From contig JACUTO010000090.1 in NCBI GenBank assembly GCA_014859755.1, forward strand, positions 1 to 6,176: a stretch of 6,176 nt of DNA, given 5' to 3'. The stretch is from Candidatus Bathyarchaeota archaeon. Its GTDB lineage: Archaea; Thermoproteota; Bathyarchaeia; Bathyarchaeales; Bathyarchaeaceae. Positions 1 through 5,882 of the stretch are shown piece by piece. Numbering within the stretch: position 1 is the first letter of the stretch; each line of letters opens with the position of its first letter. The position numbers were made by a program, and so were the translations under genes. The notes under the pieces are model-generated. The model saw nothing but the letters and a program-made list of their open reading frames with translations, did no database searches and had not been told where the DNA came from.

Positions 1-206
1 TCAATCATCGAGATTTCCTCAATGACCAAATTCTCAACATCATGGGTTTTGGGCGCATTCAACTTCACAATGGCGTCGTAATCGCCGAACAACAACTGTG
101 CATCTTCCACCCCTTTCATCATCATCAATTTCTCTACGACAGACCGAGCATATCCATATACTTCCTTTTGGGTAGAAATCTTCACCAGAATGTAGGCCTC
201 CACCAT
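1..206 (-). CDS. Stand-alone Lrp/AsnC ligand-binding (RAM) domain protein, 3' end cut off by window edge
   Basis: The visible 68 residues begin MVEAYILVKI and read as a beta-alpha-beta RAM fold: a first strand (about 3-10), a helix (about 13-29), a strand ending in the GDYDAIVKL segment (41-49), and a second helix (about 53-65). The G-D-Y-D turn is the part of this family that usually contributes to effector binding at subunit interfaces. Complete family members are about 75-80 residues, so only about the last ten are missing. There is no helix-turn-helix, so this is not a DNA-binding Lrp by itself; such proteins usually form ring oligomers and may sense amino acids or modulate full-length Lrp proteins. 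I chose ATG 206 over ATG 221 because GAGGG (215-219) lies 8 nt upstream of it and because MVEAY is the usual start of the family. It follows the lysine/arginine cluster on the same strand but has its own TATA box. Ligand and target are unknown. Confidence 0.85.
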   Translation of the reverse strand, partial: MVEAYILVKISTQKEVYGYARSVVEKLMMMKGVEDAQLLFGDYDAIVKLNAPKTHDVENLVIEEISMI

Positions 207-247
207 CCAGATTTCCCTCATATTGTCATATACAGCTTAACTTTCGC

Positions 248-257
248 ATATATTAAA
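248..257 (-). promoter_or_regulatory. Archaeal TATA box for the RAM-domain gene
   Basis: The minus strand reads TTTAATATAT, preceded by the purine-rich AAAAGTC that could act as a BRE. Transcription beginning about 25 nt downstream would start near 227, giving a leader of about 20 nt that just contains the GAGGG Shine-Dalgarno site at 215-219. This suggests the RAM gene is transcribed separately from the operon ending at 415. It rests on sequence match and spacing only. Confidence 0.5.
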
Positions 258-324
258 GACTTTTCAGCATCATCAATATCTGTCTATTGAAGTTTAAAGT
301 CATTCGATCTAAGTTCTTTGAATT

Positions 325-390
325 GGTGTAGAGTGTGCATTTTGGCTCTTCGTGGGCTTGAAACTGCCGCACGCAGACTACACCTAGACA
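325..390 (+). ncRNA. Candidate structured small RNA, H/ACA-like hairpin (tentative)
   Basis: A perfect 7-bp stem pairs GGTGTAG (325-331) with CTACACC (378-384). Inside it GTGC (335-338) pairs with GCAC (369-372), leaving an internal loop of 3 and 5 nt. Three nucleotides after the outer stem comes ACA (388-390), and the inner stem base lies 15 nt before this ACA, the spacing used by archaeal H/ACA guide RNAs. A TATA-like TTTAAA at 293-298, preceded by TGAAG, would place a plus-strand start near 321, just before the stem. Against it: the pocket is small, the upper stem is poor and I see no clear K-turn. It could instead be a 3'-UTR fold of the lys transcript, since the stem also forms on the minus strand, or chance. 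Confidence 0.22.
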
Positions 391-414
391 TAACTGGTCT
401 TGTCAATAGAAACT

Positions 415-1542
415 TCAGTTGGTTTCCAACTTCCTTGTCCTTCTGTTTTTCAGCAGTTCAGGCAATTTCATCAGAGCCTTTCGATACGCTTGAATGCTGA
501 CCAAATATTCCTGAAGGTCGATATGTTCGTTGGGAGTGTGGTCTAGGCGGGAGTCGCCAGGTCCATACGTAACCACGGGTATTTTCAAAGCATTACCGAG
601 AACGTTCATGTCTCCGGTTCCCGTCTTCCTCGAAAAAGAAGCATAGTTAAGCGTCGTTTTCCTAATGGCCCAAGCTAAGGCTCGGACAAGCACTGACCTT
701 CGATCCGCCTCGAAGGCATTAGCCACACTTTCCATTTTCACCTTCACAGAAACTTTCGGGTTAGTAGCTTGATATCGGTTGATTTTTCTTTTGACTTCAT
801 TGAAAACTTGTTCAGGAGTAAATTGGGGCGGAATTCGAAGTTGAACATAAATATCGCATTTTGAAGGAATCATGGAAGAAGCGTTGCCTCCATTTATCTT
901 AGTCAGGCATGAAGTGATAGAGTAAAAGCGGCTTCTCAATTTCTCTTCACGCAGATGAAGTTTTCGGATTTGTCTCCAAATTTCCATGGCTTTTTCAATG
1001 GCATTATCGAATAGCCATGGTGCAGCTGAGTGTCCTGAGGGGGTTTCACATGTTATTTTAATGTTTAGAATTCCTTTATATCCAAAGACTATTTTTCCGA
1101 TGCCGCTTGGCTCTCCAAATATAGCATAATCTGGTTGAATTCCTTTCTTGATGAAGTGTTTAATTCCTCTACCTGACCCTTCTTCATCAACCACACCGAC
1201 GACAAGAATCTTGCCCGGAAAACTTTCCTTCACGAAAGTTGACGCGGCTACGATCATTGCGGCGAGGGGTGCTTTTGCGTCTACAGCTCCTCTGCCGTAC
1301 AGTTTATTATTTTCAACTCGCACGGGTATGTAACCCTCAACCGTATCCATGTGCCCGCACAATAGAATAACCAGTTCTCCCTGACCGATTTCCCCAATTA
1401 CGTTTCCAACCTCATCTTTACGAACGCGAAAACCTAGATTTTCCATTTCCCTGGCAAGGAAGTTGGAAATTTCTTCTTCCTTACCAGATGGGCTGTAAAT
1501 CTCTAACATGCTAGTTAGGAGGCTAACTGGATAGTCGCTCAT
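415..1542 (-). CDS. lysK: LysW-carried lysine/ornithine carboxypeptidase (M20 metallopeptidase)
   Basis: LysK hydrolyses the isopeptide bond joining the finished product to the C-terminal Glu of LysW. It releases lysine (from LysW-gamma-lysine) or ornithine (from LysW-gamma-ornithine) and frees the carrier, the last step of the pathway. The 375-residue protein has the M20 metal-site order: CGHMDTVEG (H64, D66), GAVDAKAP (D88, bridging Asp), DEEGSGRG (E120 general base, E121 metal ligand), FGEPSG (E144) and LDHTPNEH (H335). The dimerisation domain lies between about 165 and 275. The length is close to the family norm of about 350-370. The frame is open back to 1569, but ATG 1542 has GGAGG at 1552-1556, 9 nt upstream, and gives the usual N-terminus, so the upstream codons are rejected. 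It overlaps the end of lysJ by 20 nt, implying translational coupling. The C-terminus is rich in Lys and Arg. An acetylornithine deacetylase (ArgE-like) role is the alternative, but the lysW context makes it unlikely. Confidence 0.93.
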   Translation of the reverse strand: MSDYPVSLLTSMLEIYSPSGKEEEISNFLAREMENLGFRVRKDEVGNVIGEIGQGELVILLCGHMDTVEGYIPVRVENNKLYGRGAVDAKAPLAAMIVAASTFVKESFPGKILVVGVVDEEGSGRGIKHFIKKGIQPDYAIFGEPSGIGKIVFGYKGILNIKITCETPSGHSAAPWLFDNAIEKAMEIWRQIRKLHLREEKLRSRFYSITSCLTKINGGNASSMIPSKCDIYVQLRIPPQFTPEQVFNEVKRKINRYQATNPKVSVKVKMESVANAFEADRRSVLVRALAWAIRKTTLNYASFSRKTGTGDMNVLGNALKIPVVTYGPGDSRLDHTPNEHIDLQEYLVSIQAYRKALMKLPELLKNRRTRKLETN

Positions 1543-2722
1543 TTTTCTCTTCCTCCATAACCGTATCAAGGATGTCGATTACTCTGTCAATATGTTCCCT
1601 TTCGATGACTAAAGGCGGTAAGAATCGTAGAATGTTTCTACCCGCGTCAAGGACGAGGACCCCCCTCTCCATGCATTTGAGAATTATATTCAAAACGTCG
1701 AATCGAAGCTCCATTCCAAGCATAAGGCCTAGTCCACGAACCTCCCTCACAATCTTATGTCTAGCCCGGAGAACCTCCAGCTTTTCCTTAAAATACCTCC
1801 CCAGCATCGCTGCCCTCTCAGGAAGCTTTTCCTCAACCAAAACATCTATTGCAGCGCACGCAGCCGCACAGACTAGGGGGCTTCCGCTGAAGGTGGTTGT
1901 GTGTTCCCCAACCTTGAGAGAGGACATGACGTTTTCTTTCGCAATCGTTATGCCCAAGGGAAGGCCGCCTGCCACCGATTTTGCAAGACAAAGAACATCA
2001 GGAACAACATTCCAATGTTCGCAAGCAAAAATTTTTCCGGTGCGGCCGAAACCGGTTTGAACCTCATCGAAGATTAGAAGAACACCCGTCTCATCGCAAA
2101 TTTCTCTAAGGCCCGGGAGAAAACCGTTCGGAGGAACTCTTATTCCGCCTTCTCCTCGAATTGGTTCCACGAGGACAGCGGCGGTTTTCTCTGTAATGGC
2201 TTCCCTCACCTTTTCGAGATCGTCTGGGGGAACATGCTTAAACTCGGGAACTAGGGGTTTGAAGGGCTCACGATACTTCTTATCCCAGGTTGCGGATAAG
2301 GCGCCCATGGTTTTCCCGTGGAAGGCCCCCATCATGGCGATTATTTCAGGCTTGCCGGAAAATTTGCGGGCTAATTTGATGGCGCATTCGACCGCCTCAG
2401 CACCACTGTTGGCGAGAAAAATTTTGTTGAGATTTTTGGGGGCTATTTGGGTAATCTTTTGCAAAAGTTCTGATCGTGCATCGTTGTAGAAGGATGCGTG
2501 GCAAGAAATGAGGGTTTCCGCCTGTCTTCTTACCGCTTCCACAACTTTTGGATGGGAATGGCCAACTATGCAGACTCCGTAGCTGCTGGTGCAATCTATG
2601 TACTCTTTGCCGTTGATGCCCCAGACTAGGGCTCCTTTACCTCTAGTGATGACTATTGGTCTTTTGGCGTAGACGTTTGCCATCAGTTTTTCTTCAAGGT
2701 TGATGATTTCTTTTTCATTCAC
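1523..2722 (-). CDS. lysJ: LysW-carried aminoadipate/glutamate semialdehyde aminotransferase (class III PLP enzyme)
   Basis: LysJ transfers an amino group, usually from glutamate, to LysW-bound aminoadipate semialdehyde or glutamate semialdehyde, producing LysW-gamma-lysine or LysW-gamma-ornithine. The 399 residues match class III (acetylornithine-type) aminotransferases throughout: LANSGAEAVE (103-112) for PLP phosphate, FHGKTMG (134-140), IFDEVQTGFGRTGK (217-230) with D219 for the pyridine nitrogen, LAKSVAGGLP (246-255) with K248 as the Schiff-base lysine, HTTTFSGSP (274-282), and an Arg in the RFLPP segment (366) for substrate carboxylate. The start is GTG 2722, which overlaps the end of lysZ by 8 nt and has GTGAT at 2728-2732, 5 nt upstream. 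The next in-frame Met (codon 15) would cut into the conserved N-terminal segment. The sequence alone does not separate lysine from arginine use; such enzymes often accept both. Confidence 0.93.
   Translation of the reverse strand: MNEKEIINLEEKLMANVYAKRPIVITRGKGALVWGINGKEYIDCTSSYGVCIVGHSHPKVVEAVRRQAETLISCHASFYNDARSELLQKITQIAPKNLNKIFLANSGAEAVECAIKLARKFSGKPEIIAMMGAFHGKTMGALSATWDKKYREPFKPLVPEFKHVPPDDLEKVREAITEKTAAVLVEPIRGEGGIRVPPNGFLPGLREICDETGVLLIFDEVQTGFGRTGKIFACEHWNVVPDVLCLAKSVAGGLPLGITIAKENVMSSLKVGEHTTTFSGSPLVCAAACAAIDVLVEEKLPERAAMLGRYFKEKLEVLRARHKIVREVRGLGLMLGMELRFDVLNIILKCMERGVLVLDAGRNILRFLPPLVIEREHIDRVIDILDTVMEEEKNERLSS
1552..1556 (-). promoter_or_regulatory. Shine-Dalgarno site that fixes the lysK start
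   Basis: GGAGG on the minus strand lies inside the last codons of lysJ and 9 nt before ATG 1542. It is the strongest ribosome binding site near the junction and supports that ATG over the in-frame ATG at 1569. Confidence 0.7.
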
Positions 2723-3521
2723 GGCTTATCACGGTACCACATTCATGTTTTAACGAAGAGGAAATGGGCAGTCTCTCGAGTCCGGATGTGATTAAGACTT
2801 CGCCGACACCTAGGTTGAGGGCTTCCATGGCTGCGTAGACTTTAGTGATCATGCCTCGTCCAATCTTAGGAAGGGTCTCCTTTACCTCAGAAACACTCAA
2901 TTTTGACACTAACTTGCCGTTTAGGATCAAGCCCTCTACATCTGTCAAGAGGATAAGCCGATCTGCGTCAAGAGCTCCAGCAACGTAAGCCGCTGTTCGG
3001 TCTCCATCCACGTTGAGGGGTTCAAATTCTTCGCTTATGGCAACTGGCGCTATGACGGGCACATAACTATTTTCTATGAGAAGCCGCAACAAATGGGCAT
3101 TGACTTCACTTATCTTTCCAGTGTATCCTCCATCAACAACCCTTTTCCTTCCCCTTGCGTCAACAACAACCAGCCGCTTTTTCCGTTTCGCCCGCACAAG
3201 GAAACCATCTAAGCCGGAGAGACCAACAACCGATATGCCTTGCCGCTGGAGGGTTGAAACTATTTGCTTATTGATTTTTCCAGCCATCACCATTGTAAAT
3301 ATTTCAACGGTTTCTTTGTCGGTATATCGACTGCTGAAACCATTTGGTGAAACTACAAATTCTTGTTTCTTGCCTAGTTTAGAGGCTATTTCAGTGACCT
3401 CTTTTCCTCCACCGTGAACAAGAACTATCTGGTTCCTGGAAAGAACATTCTTTATGTCGGAAACAAGTTCGGAGGAGACTCCTTTTAGTATGCTTCCGCC
3501 CACCTTCACCACGATTAACAT
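2715..3521 (-). CDS. lysZ: LysW-carried aminoadipate/glutamate kinase (ArgB-like amino acid kinase)
   Basis: LysZ phosphorylates the side-chain carboxylate of LysW-gamma-aminoadipate or LysW-gamma-glutamate with ATP, preparing it for LysY. The 268-residue protein has the amino-acid kinase fold signatures: KVGGS (6-10) with the phosphate-binding Lys, HGGGKEV (36-42), RYTDKET (65-71) in the substrate-binding region typical of LysZ, NVDGDRTA (170-177) and LLTDVEG (191-197) in the nucleotide-binding half, and GMITKV (223-228) with the conserved Lys. KRKKR and GGYTGKI follow the LysZ rather than the classical ArgB pattern, in my reading. ATG 3521 was chosen because GTGAT (3526-3530) lies 4 nt upstream and the protein then begins with the usual MLIVVKVGGS. 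GTG 3530, forming a GTGA overlap with the lysY stop, is a close alternative that adds three residues. N-acetylglutamate kinase is the alternative function, but the carrier gene in the same operon argues against it. Confidence 0.92.
   Translation of the reverse strand: MLIVVKVGGSILKGVSSELVSDIKNVLSRNQIVLVHGGGKEVTEIASKLGKKQEFVVSPNGFSSRYTDKETVEIFTMVMAGKINKQIVSTLQRQGISVVGLSGLDGFLVRAKRKKRLVVVDARGRKRVVDGGYTGKISEVNAHLLRLLIENSYVPVIAPVAISEEFEPLNVDGDRTAAYVAGALDADRLILLTDVEGLILNGKLVSKLSVSEVKETLPKIGRGMITKVYAAMEALNLGVGEVLITSGLERLPISSSLKHECGTVISRE
2728..2732 (-). promoter_or_regulatory. Shine-Dalgarno site for lysJ inside lysZ
   Basis: GTGAT on the minus strand, complementary to the archaeal anti-SD core AUCAC, lies 5 nt before the GTG start of lysJ and within the last codons of lysZ. 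It supports GTG 2722 as the start and coupled translation. Confidence 0.55.
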
Positions 3522-3525
3522 CGTA

Positions 3526-3530
3526 ATCAC
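3526..3530 (-). promoter_or_regulatory. Shine-Dalgarno site for lysZ at the lysY stop
   Basis: GTGAT on the minus strand overlaps the lysY TGA stop and lies 4 nt before ATG 3521. It decides between ATG 3521 and GTG 3530, which is itself part of this motif. The same pentamer stands before lysJ. Confidence 0.5.
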
Positions 3531-4579
3531 ATCGGATGAAAACCCATGCTTTCTAACCCAGTTTTTTCGTCAACACCGAGAATGACGTTTAGGCACTGAA
3601 CCCCCTGACCAGCTGCTCCCTTCATAATGTTGTCGACTGCCGATAATATGACGAGTCGATTAGCGTGGGGGTCCAGTTCAAAGCCTATGTCACAGAAATT
3701 CGTTCCCATTACAACTTTGGGGTCGGGCAATCGATATGGTCCTTTTTTGTATCTCACCAAGCGTACGAAGGGTTCTTCTTGGTATTGCGAACGATATATT
3801 TTCCATATTTCTTTGGTTGTTAAGGGTTTTGTGAGGAAAACGTGAATGGTTGAGAGGATGCCTCGAACTATGTTAACTGCGTGGGGAGAGAAGGAAATTG
3901 TTAGAGGCTCATTCGCGAGGAGGTTGAGCTCCTGCTCGATTTCCGCGATATGTCTGTGACCCACTGTTTTGTAGGGTCTTACTCCTCCAAATCTTTCCGG
4001 GTGATGAGATGAGAGAGAAGGGTTGCTGCCTGCACCTGAAGAGCCGATTTTTGCATCAACTACAATTCTGTGTTTTTCTATAACTTCAGCCTTCACCATC
4101 GGTGCTAATCCGAGGATCGTTGCAATTGCCATGCATCCTGGACACGCTATCAGGCTGGCGTTCTTTATTTCTTGACGATGAAGCTCAGTTGAACCATAGA
4201 CTGCTTCTTTCAATAGTTCTGGATGAGTGTGTTCCCACCCGTACCATTTAACATAGTCAGCAGGATTTTTTAAACGAAAATCTGCGCTCATGTCAATAAC
4301 CCGTAGCCCCATTTCGAGCAGTTTGGGAACAAGATTTACTGAACTGCCATGGGGCGTCGCCATGAACACTAGGTCACAATTCTTTGCGATGTGGGAAAGA
4401 TTTAAGGGAAGGAATCTTAGCTGTGTGGCTCCTCTTAGGTTGGGATGAACTGTGAAAACATATTCACCAGCGTTTTTGCGGGAAATAACCGTTGTGACTT
4501 CTACTTGCGGATGGGAAAGTAGCAGGCGTAGAAGTTCTCCGCCAACGTATCCTGAGCCGCCGATGATTCCTACCTTCAC
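3527..4579 (-). CDS. lysY: LysW-carried aminoadipyl/glutamyl phosphate reductase (ArgC family)
   Basis: LysY uses NADPH to reduce the LysW-bound acyl phosphate made by LysZ to the semialdehyde. The 350-residue protein starts with the Rossmann motif GIIGGSGYVGGELL (4-17). It continues with the MATPHG segment (73-78), carries the nucleophilic cysteine in CPGCMA (C149), the SSGAG loop (180-184) and the HRHIAEIEQ segment (208-216) with the catalytic His, and ends with the family's VDNIMKGAAGQGVQ stretch. Classical ArgC has NPGC at the active site; here the first residue is Cys. The open frame runs up to 4705, but those 42 extra codons overlap lysX and resemble nothing. GTG 4579 has GGAGG at 4591-4595, 11 nt upstream, and gives the standard N-terminus. 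It begins 7 nt after the lysX stop. N-acetylglutamyl-phosphate reductase (ArgC) is the classical homologue; carrier use is inferred from the operon. Confidence 0.92.
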   Translation of the reverse strand: MKVGIIGGSGYVGGELLRLLLSHPQVEVTTVISRKNAGEYVFTVHPNLRGATQLRFLPLNLSHIAKNCDLVFMATPHGSSVNLVPKLLEMGLRVIDMSADFRLKNPADYVKWYGWEHTHPELLKEAVYGSTELHRQEIKNASLIACPGCMAIATILGLAPMVKAEVIEKHRIVVDAKIGSSGAGSNPSLSSHHPERFGGVRPYKTVGHRHIAEIEQELNLLANEPLTISFSPHAVNIVRGILSTIHVFLTKPLTTKEIWKIYRSQYQEEPFVRLVRYKKGPYRLPDPKVVMGTNFCDIGFELDPHANRLVILSAVDNIMKGAAGQGVQCLNVILGVDEKTGLESMGFHPM

Positions 4580-4586
4580 TTTCTCT

Positions 4587-5780
4587 TCAGCCTCCGTAAT
4601 CAGATTCGATAACGCTCTGGGCGCCTTTGAGTAACGGCACCGCCAAATTGATTCCGGCAGCCAGTCTAGTTTGTTCCCAGAATTCAGGGCAGGCGTTTGC
4701 TTCATGGAACAATATGTTATGTTTATTTCTTTCCACGCTTTCTTCGATTATTTTTTTGATGTTCTCATACGCTTCTTGACTTTTGTAGTCTTGAAAGGCT
4801 TCTTCCAGTTTCTTGTTCCAATCCGAAAAGGCTTTCTTCTTAGTTTTGTCACTCTTAACTTTTTTCAACGCATCAAAGGACGGTTCAAGTTTCTTGAATT
4901 CTGCCTTGACATACTCGTCATCAAAACTTTTGTCTTCGCCAACCTCAATCATGGCGTCGAGGGCTAAAAGCCAAGTCTTACTGTTTTTTCCAATGGTTTT
5001 GCCACATTTAACTGCGACATCCTTAATGTAAGGTGGCAGGTTAACGCCAAATACCATATTACCCAAGAAAGTGTTTGTTCTAAAGTCCTTGAATCCAGCC
5101 CTCGCCAACGCCGTTGGATGACAATATGGTGCTTTCCCACTTTCTTTATTGACTATTATTCTCAAGTCGTAGAACCATTTTTGAACAAACTTTTGAGCGA
5201 GAATACCCACCAGATTTATTATTGACGGTTCGGTTTCCCCCAGAATTGTTAAAAGATCGTTTCGTCCTCTGGCGAGTCTAACATTTTTTCCATGAGTACC
5301 AGCGTCCGGCTTAATCACGATGCTTCCATTTCCGAGTTCCTCTTGCAGGAGATCAGCGATTTCTTCCTCGTTACGGATTTCGCCTCCATCAGCCATAGGT
5401 TCATGGGAATCGCATGGAACGTAGACTGTTCGCGGAGTTTTGATTCCCTCCCTCCAGAAATGAAGCAGGGTCCTTAACTTGCTGTAGCAGAGGTATTCAA
5501 CAGGTGAAGGGTTTATCACGTATCTGCCGAAAGTCTCCAGCACGTTAGCTGCGACGAGCCGACGATTTTTACTCTGTGCCCTGTTTAATACCACCGTAAC
5601 CTCTTCGAGGACCTTGGAATAGTTTTTCCCCTTGCTCCTAACGGTATACCCGTCATCGTCTAGGCGAATGGCAACCTTACGAAATGGAATGTATACAAGG
5701 TTTATTCCTAACTCTTCTGCGGTTAGTTTTATACCCATTTCATCGGTTTCTGAACGCTCATACAGAATTCCAATGCTCAT
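4587..5780 (-). CDS. lysX: LysW ligase (ATP-grasp, RimK-like) with a charged insertion
   Basis: LysX uses ATP to join the alpha-amino group of alpha-aminoadipate or glutamate to the side-chain carboxylate of the C-terminal Glu of LysW, opening the pathway. The 397 residues show the RimK/LysX order: N-terminal domain (1-95) with LNRAQS; NPSP...YSKLRTLLHFWREGIKTPRT (90-118); the ATP-binding Lys and Gly-rich loop IKPDAGTHGKNV (156-167); YDLRIIV (204-210); the substrate loop FRTNTFLGN (233-241); a metal-binding Asp in LALDAMIEVG (D275); and the second metal element HEANACPEFWEQT (359-371; E360, N362). Usual family length is about 280. Much of the excess is an insertion at about 281-355, between the two metal elements, rich in Lys and Glu and predicted helical. 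ATG 5780 is the only start before an in-frame stop at 5796-5798; its ribosome site is weak (AGGATG, 11 nt away). The single paralogue could be LysX, ArgX or a bifunctional enzyme; sequence here does not settle it. Confidence 0.9.
   Translation of the reverse strand: MSIGILYERSETDEMGIKLTAEELGINLVYIPFRKVAIRLDDDGYTVRSKGKNYSKVLEEVTVVLNRAQSKNRRLVAANVLETFGRYVINPSPVEYLCYSKLRTLLHFWREGIKTPRTVYVPCDSHEPMADGGEIRNEEEIADLLQEELGNGSIVIKPDAGTHGKNVRLARGRNDLLTILGETEPSIINLVGILAQKFVQKWFYDLRIIVNKESGKAPYCHPTALARAGFKDFRTNTFLGNMVFGVNLPPYIKDVAVKCGKTIGKNSKTWLLALDAMIEVGEDKSFDDEYVKAEFKKLEPSFDALKKVKSDKTKKKAFSDWNKKLEEAFQDYKSQEAYENIKKIIEESVERNKHNILFHEANACPEFWEQTRLAAGINLAVPLLKGAQSVIESDYGG
4591..4595 (-). promoter_or_regulatory. 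Shine-Dalgarno site for lysY inside the end of lysX
   Basis: GGAGG on the minus strand is formed by the last Gly codons of lysX and lies 11 nt before GTG 4579. The spacing is slightly long, but no better site precedes any upstream in-frame start, so it supports the short lysY form. Confidence 0.5.
4716..4940 (-). other. Lys/Glu-rich helical insertion within lysX
   Basis: This stretch codes for residues about 281-355 of LysX, between the metal-binding Asp of LALDAMIEVG and the HEANACPEF element. In ordinary LysX/RimK enzymes these two elements are separated by only about a dozen residues. I count 17 lysines and about as many acidic residues in 75, with regularly placed aromatic and aliphatic residues, as expected for charged helices or a coiled coil. 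The coding DNA looks more AT-rich than its flanks. The frame is intact, so this is an insertion and not a frameshift artefact. Function unknown. Confidence 0.75.
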
Positions 5781-5882
5781 CTGTTTTCTTACATCCTATC
5801 TTCAAGTATCATTCAAATCTTGTAGTGTCTCCCCCATCAGCCCTCATTTTGCTGTGAGTGAACGTTAAGAAAGAAAGTTGAG
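5781..5882. other. Spacer between lysW and lysX
   Basis: This 102-nt spacer is the only substantial gap within the operon. Right after the lysW stop the minus strand has a pyrimidine-rich tract (CAACTTTCTTTCTT, 5867-5880) that could slow or stop polymerase part of the time. I see no convincing TATA box for lysX and no stable hairpin. A 12-codon frame (5809-5847) is present but has no distinct character. Confidence 0.5.

Larger units (their letters stand above)
207..414. other. Intergenic region between lysK and the RAM gene
   Basis: These 208 nt separate the lysK stop from the start of the RAM gene. They contain the RAM gene's TATA box and Shine-Dalgarno site at the left, and the 325-390 hairpin in the middle. 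I see no oligo-T terminator on the minus strand just after lysK, so the lys transcript may run on into this region. Short plus-strand reading frames crossing it have no recognisable protein character. Confidence 0.6.

Noticed and set aside
264..280. Box C/D sRNA-like motifs (TTGATGA and CTGA) on the minus strand
   Set aside because: The two boxes are only 2 nt apart, leaving no room for a guide, and the box C has T instead of a purine at its first position.
42..290. 82-codon plus-strand open frame at the left edge
   Set aside because: It is antisense to the RAM-domain gene and its promoter; the His/Phe-rich product looks like no protein, whereas the minus strand reads as a clean RAM domain.
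283..416. Inverted words GAAGTTT (288-294) and AAACTTC (410-416), plus CTATTGA and TCAATAG
   Set aside because: The pairs overlap on the left but are consecutive on the right, so they cannot form one continuous stem; probably chance in AT-rich DNA.
318..500. 60-codon plus-strand open frame crossing the intergenic region and the end of lysK
   Set aside because: The start is a weak TTG, most of the frame overlaps lysK or the hairpin, and the product has no protein character.
1543..1569. Nine-codon N-terminal extension of lysK
   Set aside because: The GGAGG at 1552-1556 is correctly spaced for ATG 1542 and not for ATG 1569.
1572..2060. 162-codon plus-strand open frame
   Set aside because: It lies wholly antisense to lysJ, has a low-complexity Ser/Arg/Thr-rich product with no recognisable motif, and the minus-strand gene has full PLP-enzyme signatures.
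4580..4705. 42-codon N-terminal extension of lysY
   Set aside because: It overlaps lysX out of frame, has no family resemblance, and GTG 4579 has a Shine-Dalgarno site and the standard Rossmann N-terminus.
5809..5847. 12-codon frame on the minus strand between lysW and lysX, considered as a leader peptide
   Set aside because: It contains no lysine codon and only two Arg codons, has no nearby attenuator hairpin, and attenuation of this bacterial kind is not expected in archaea.
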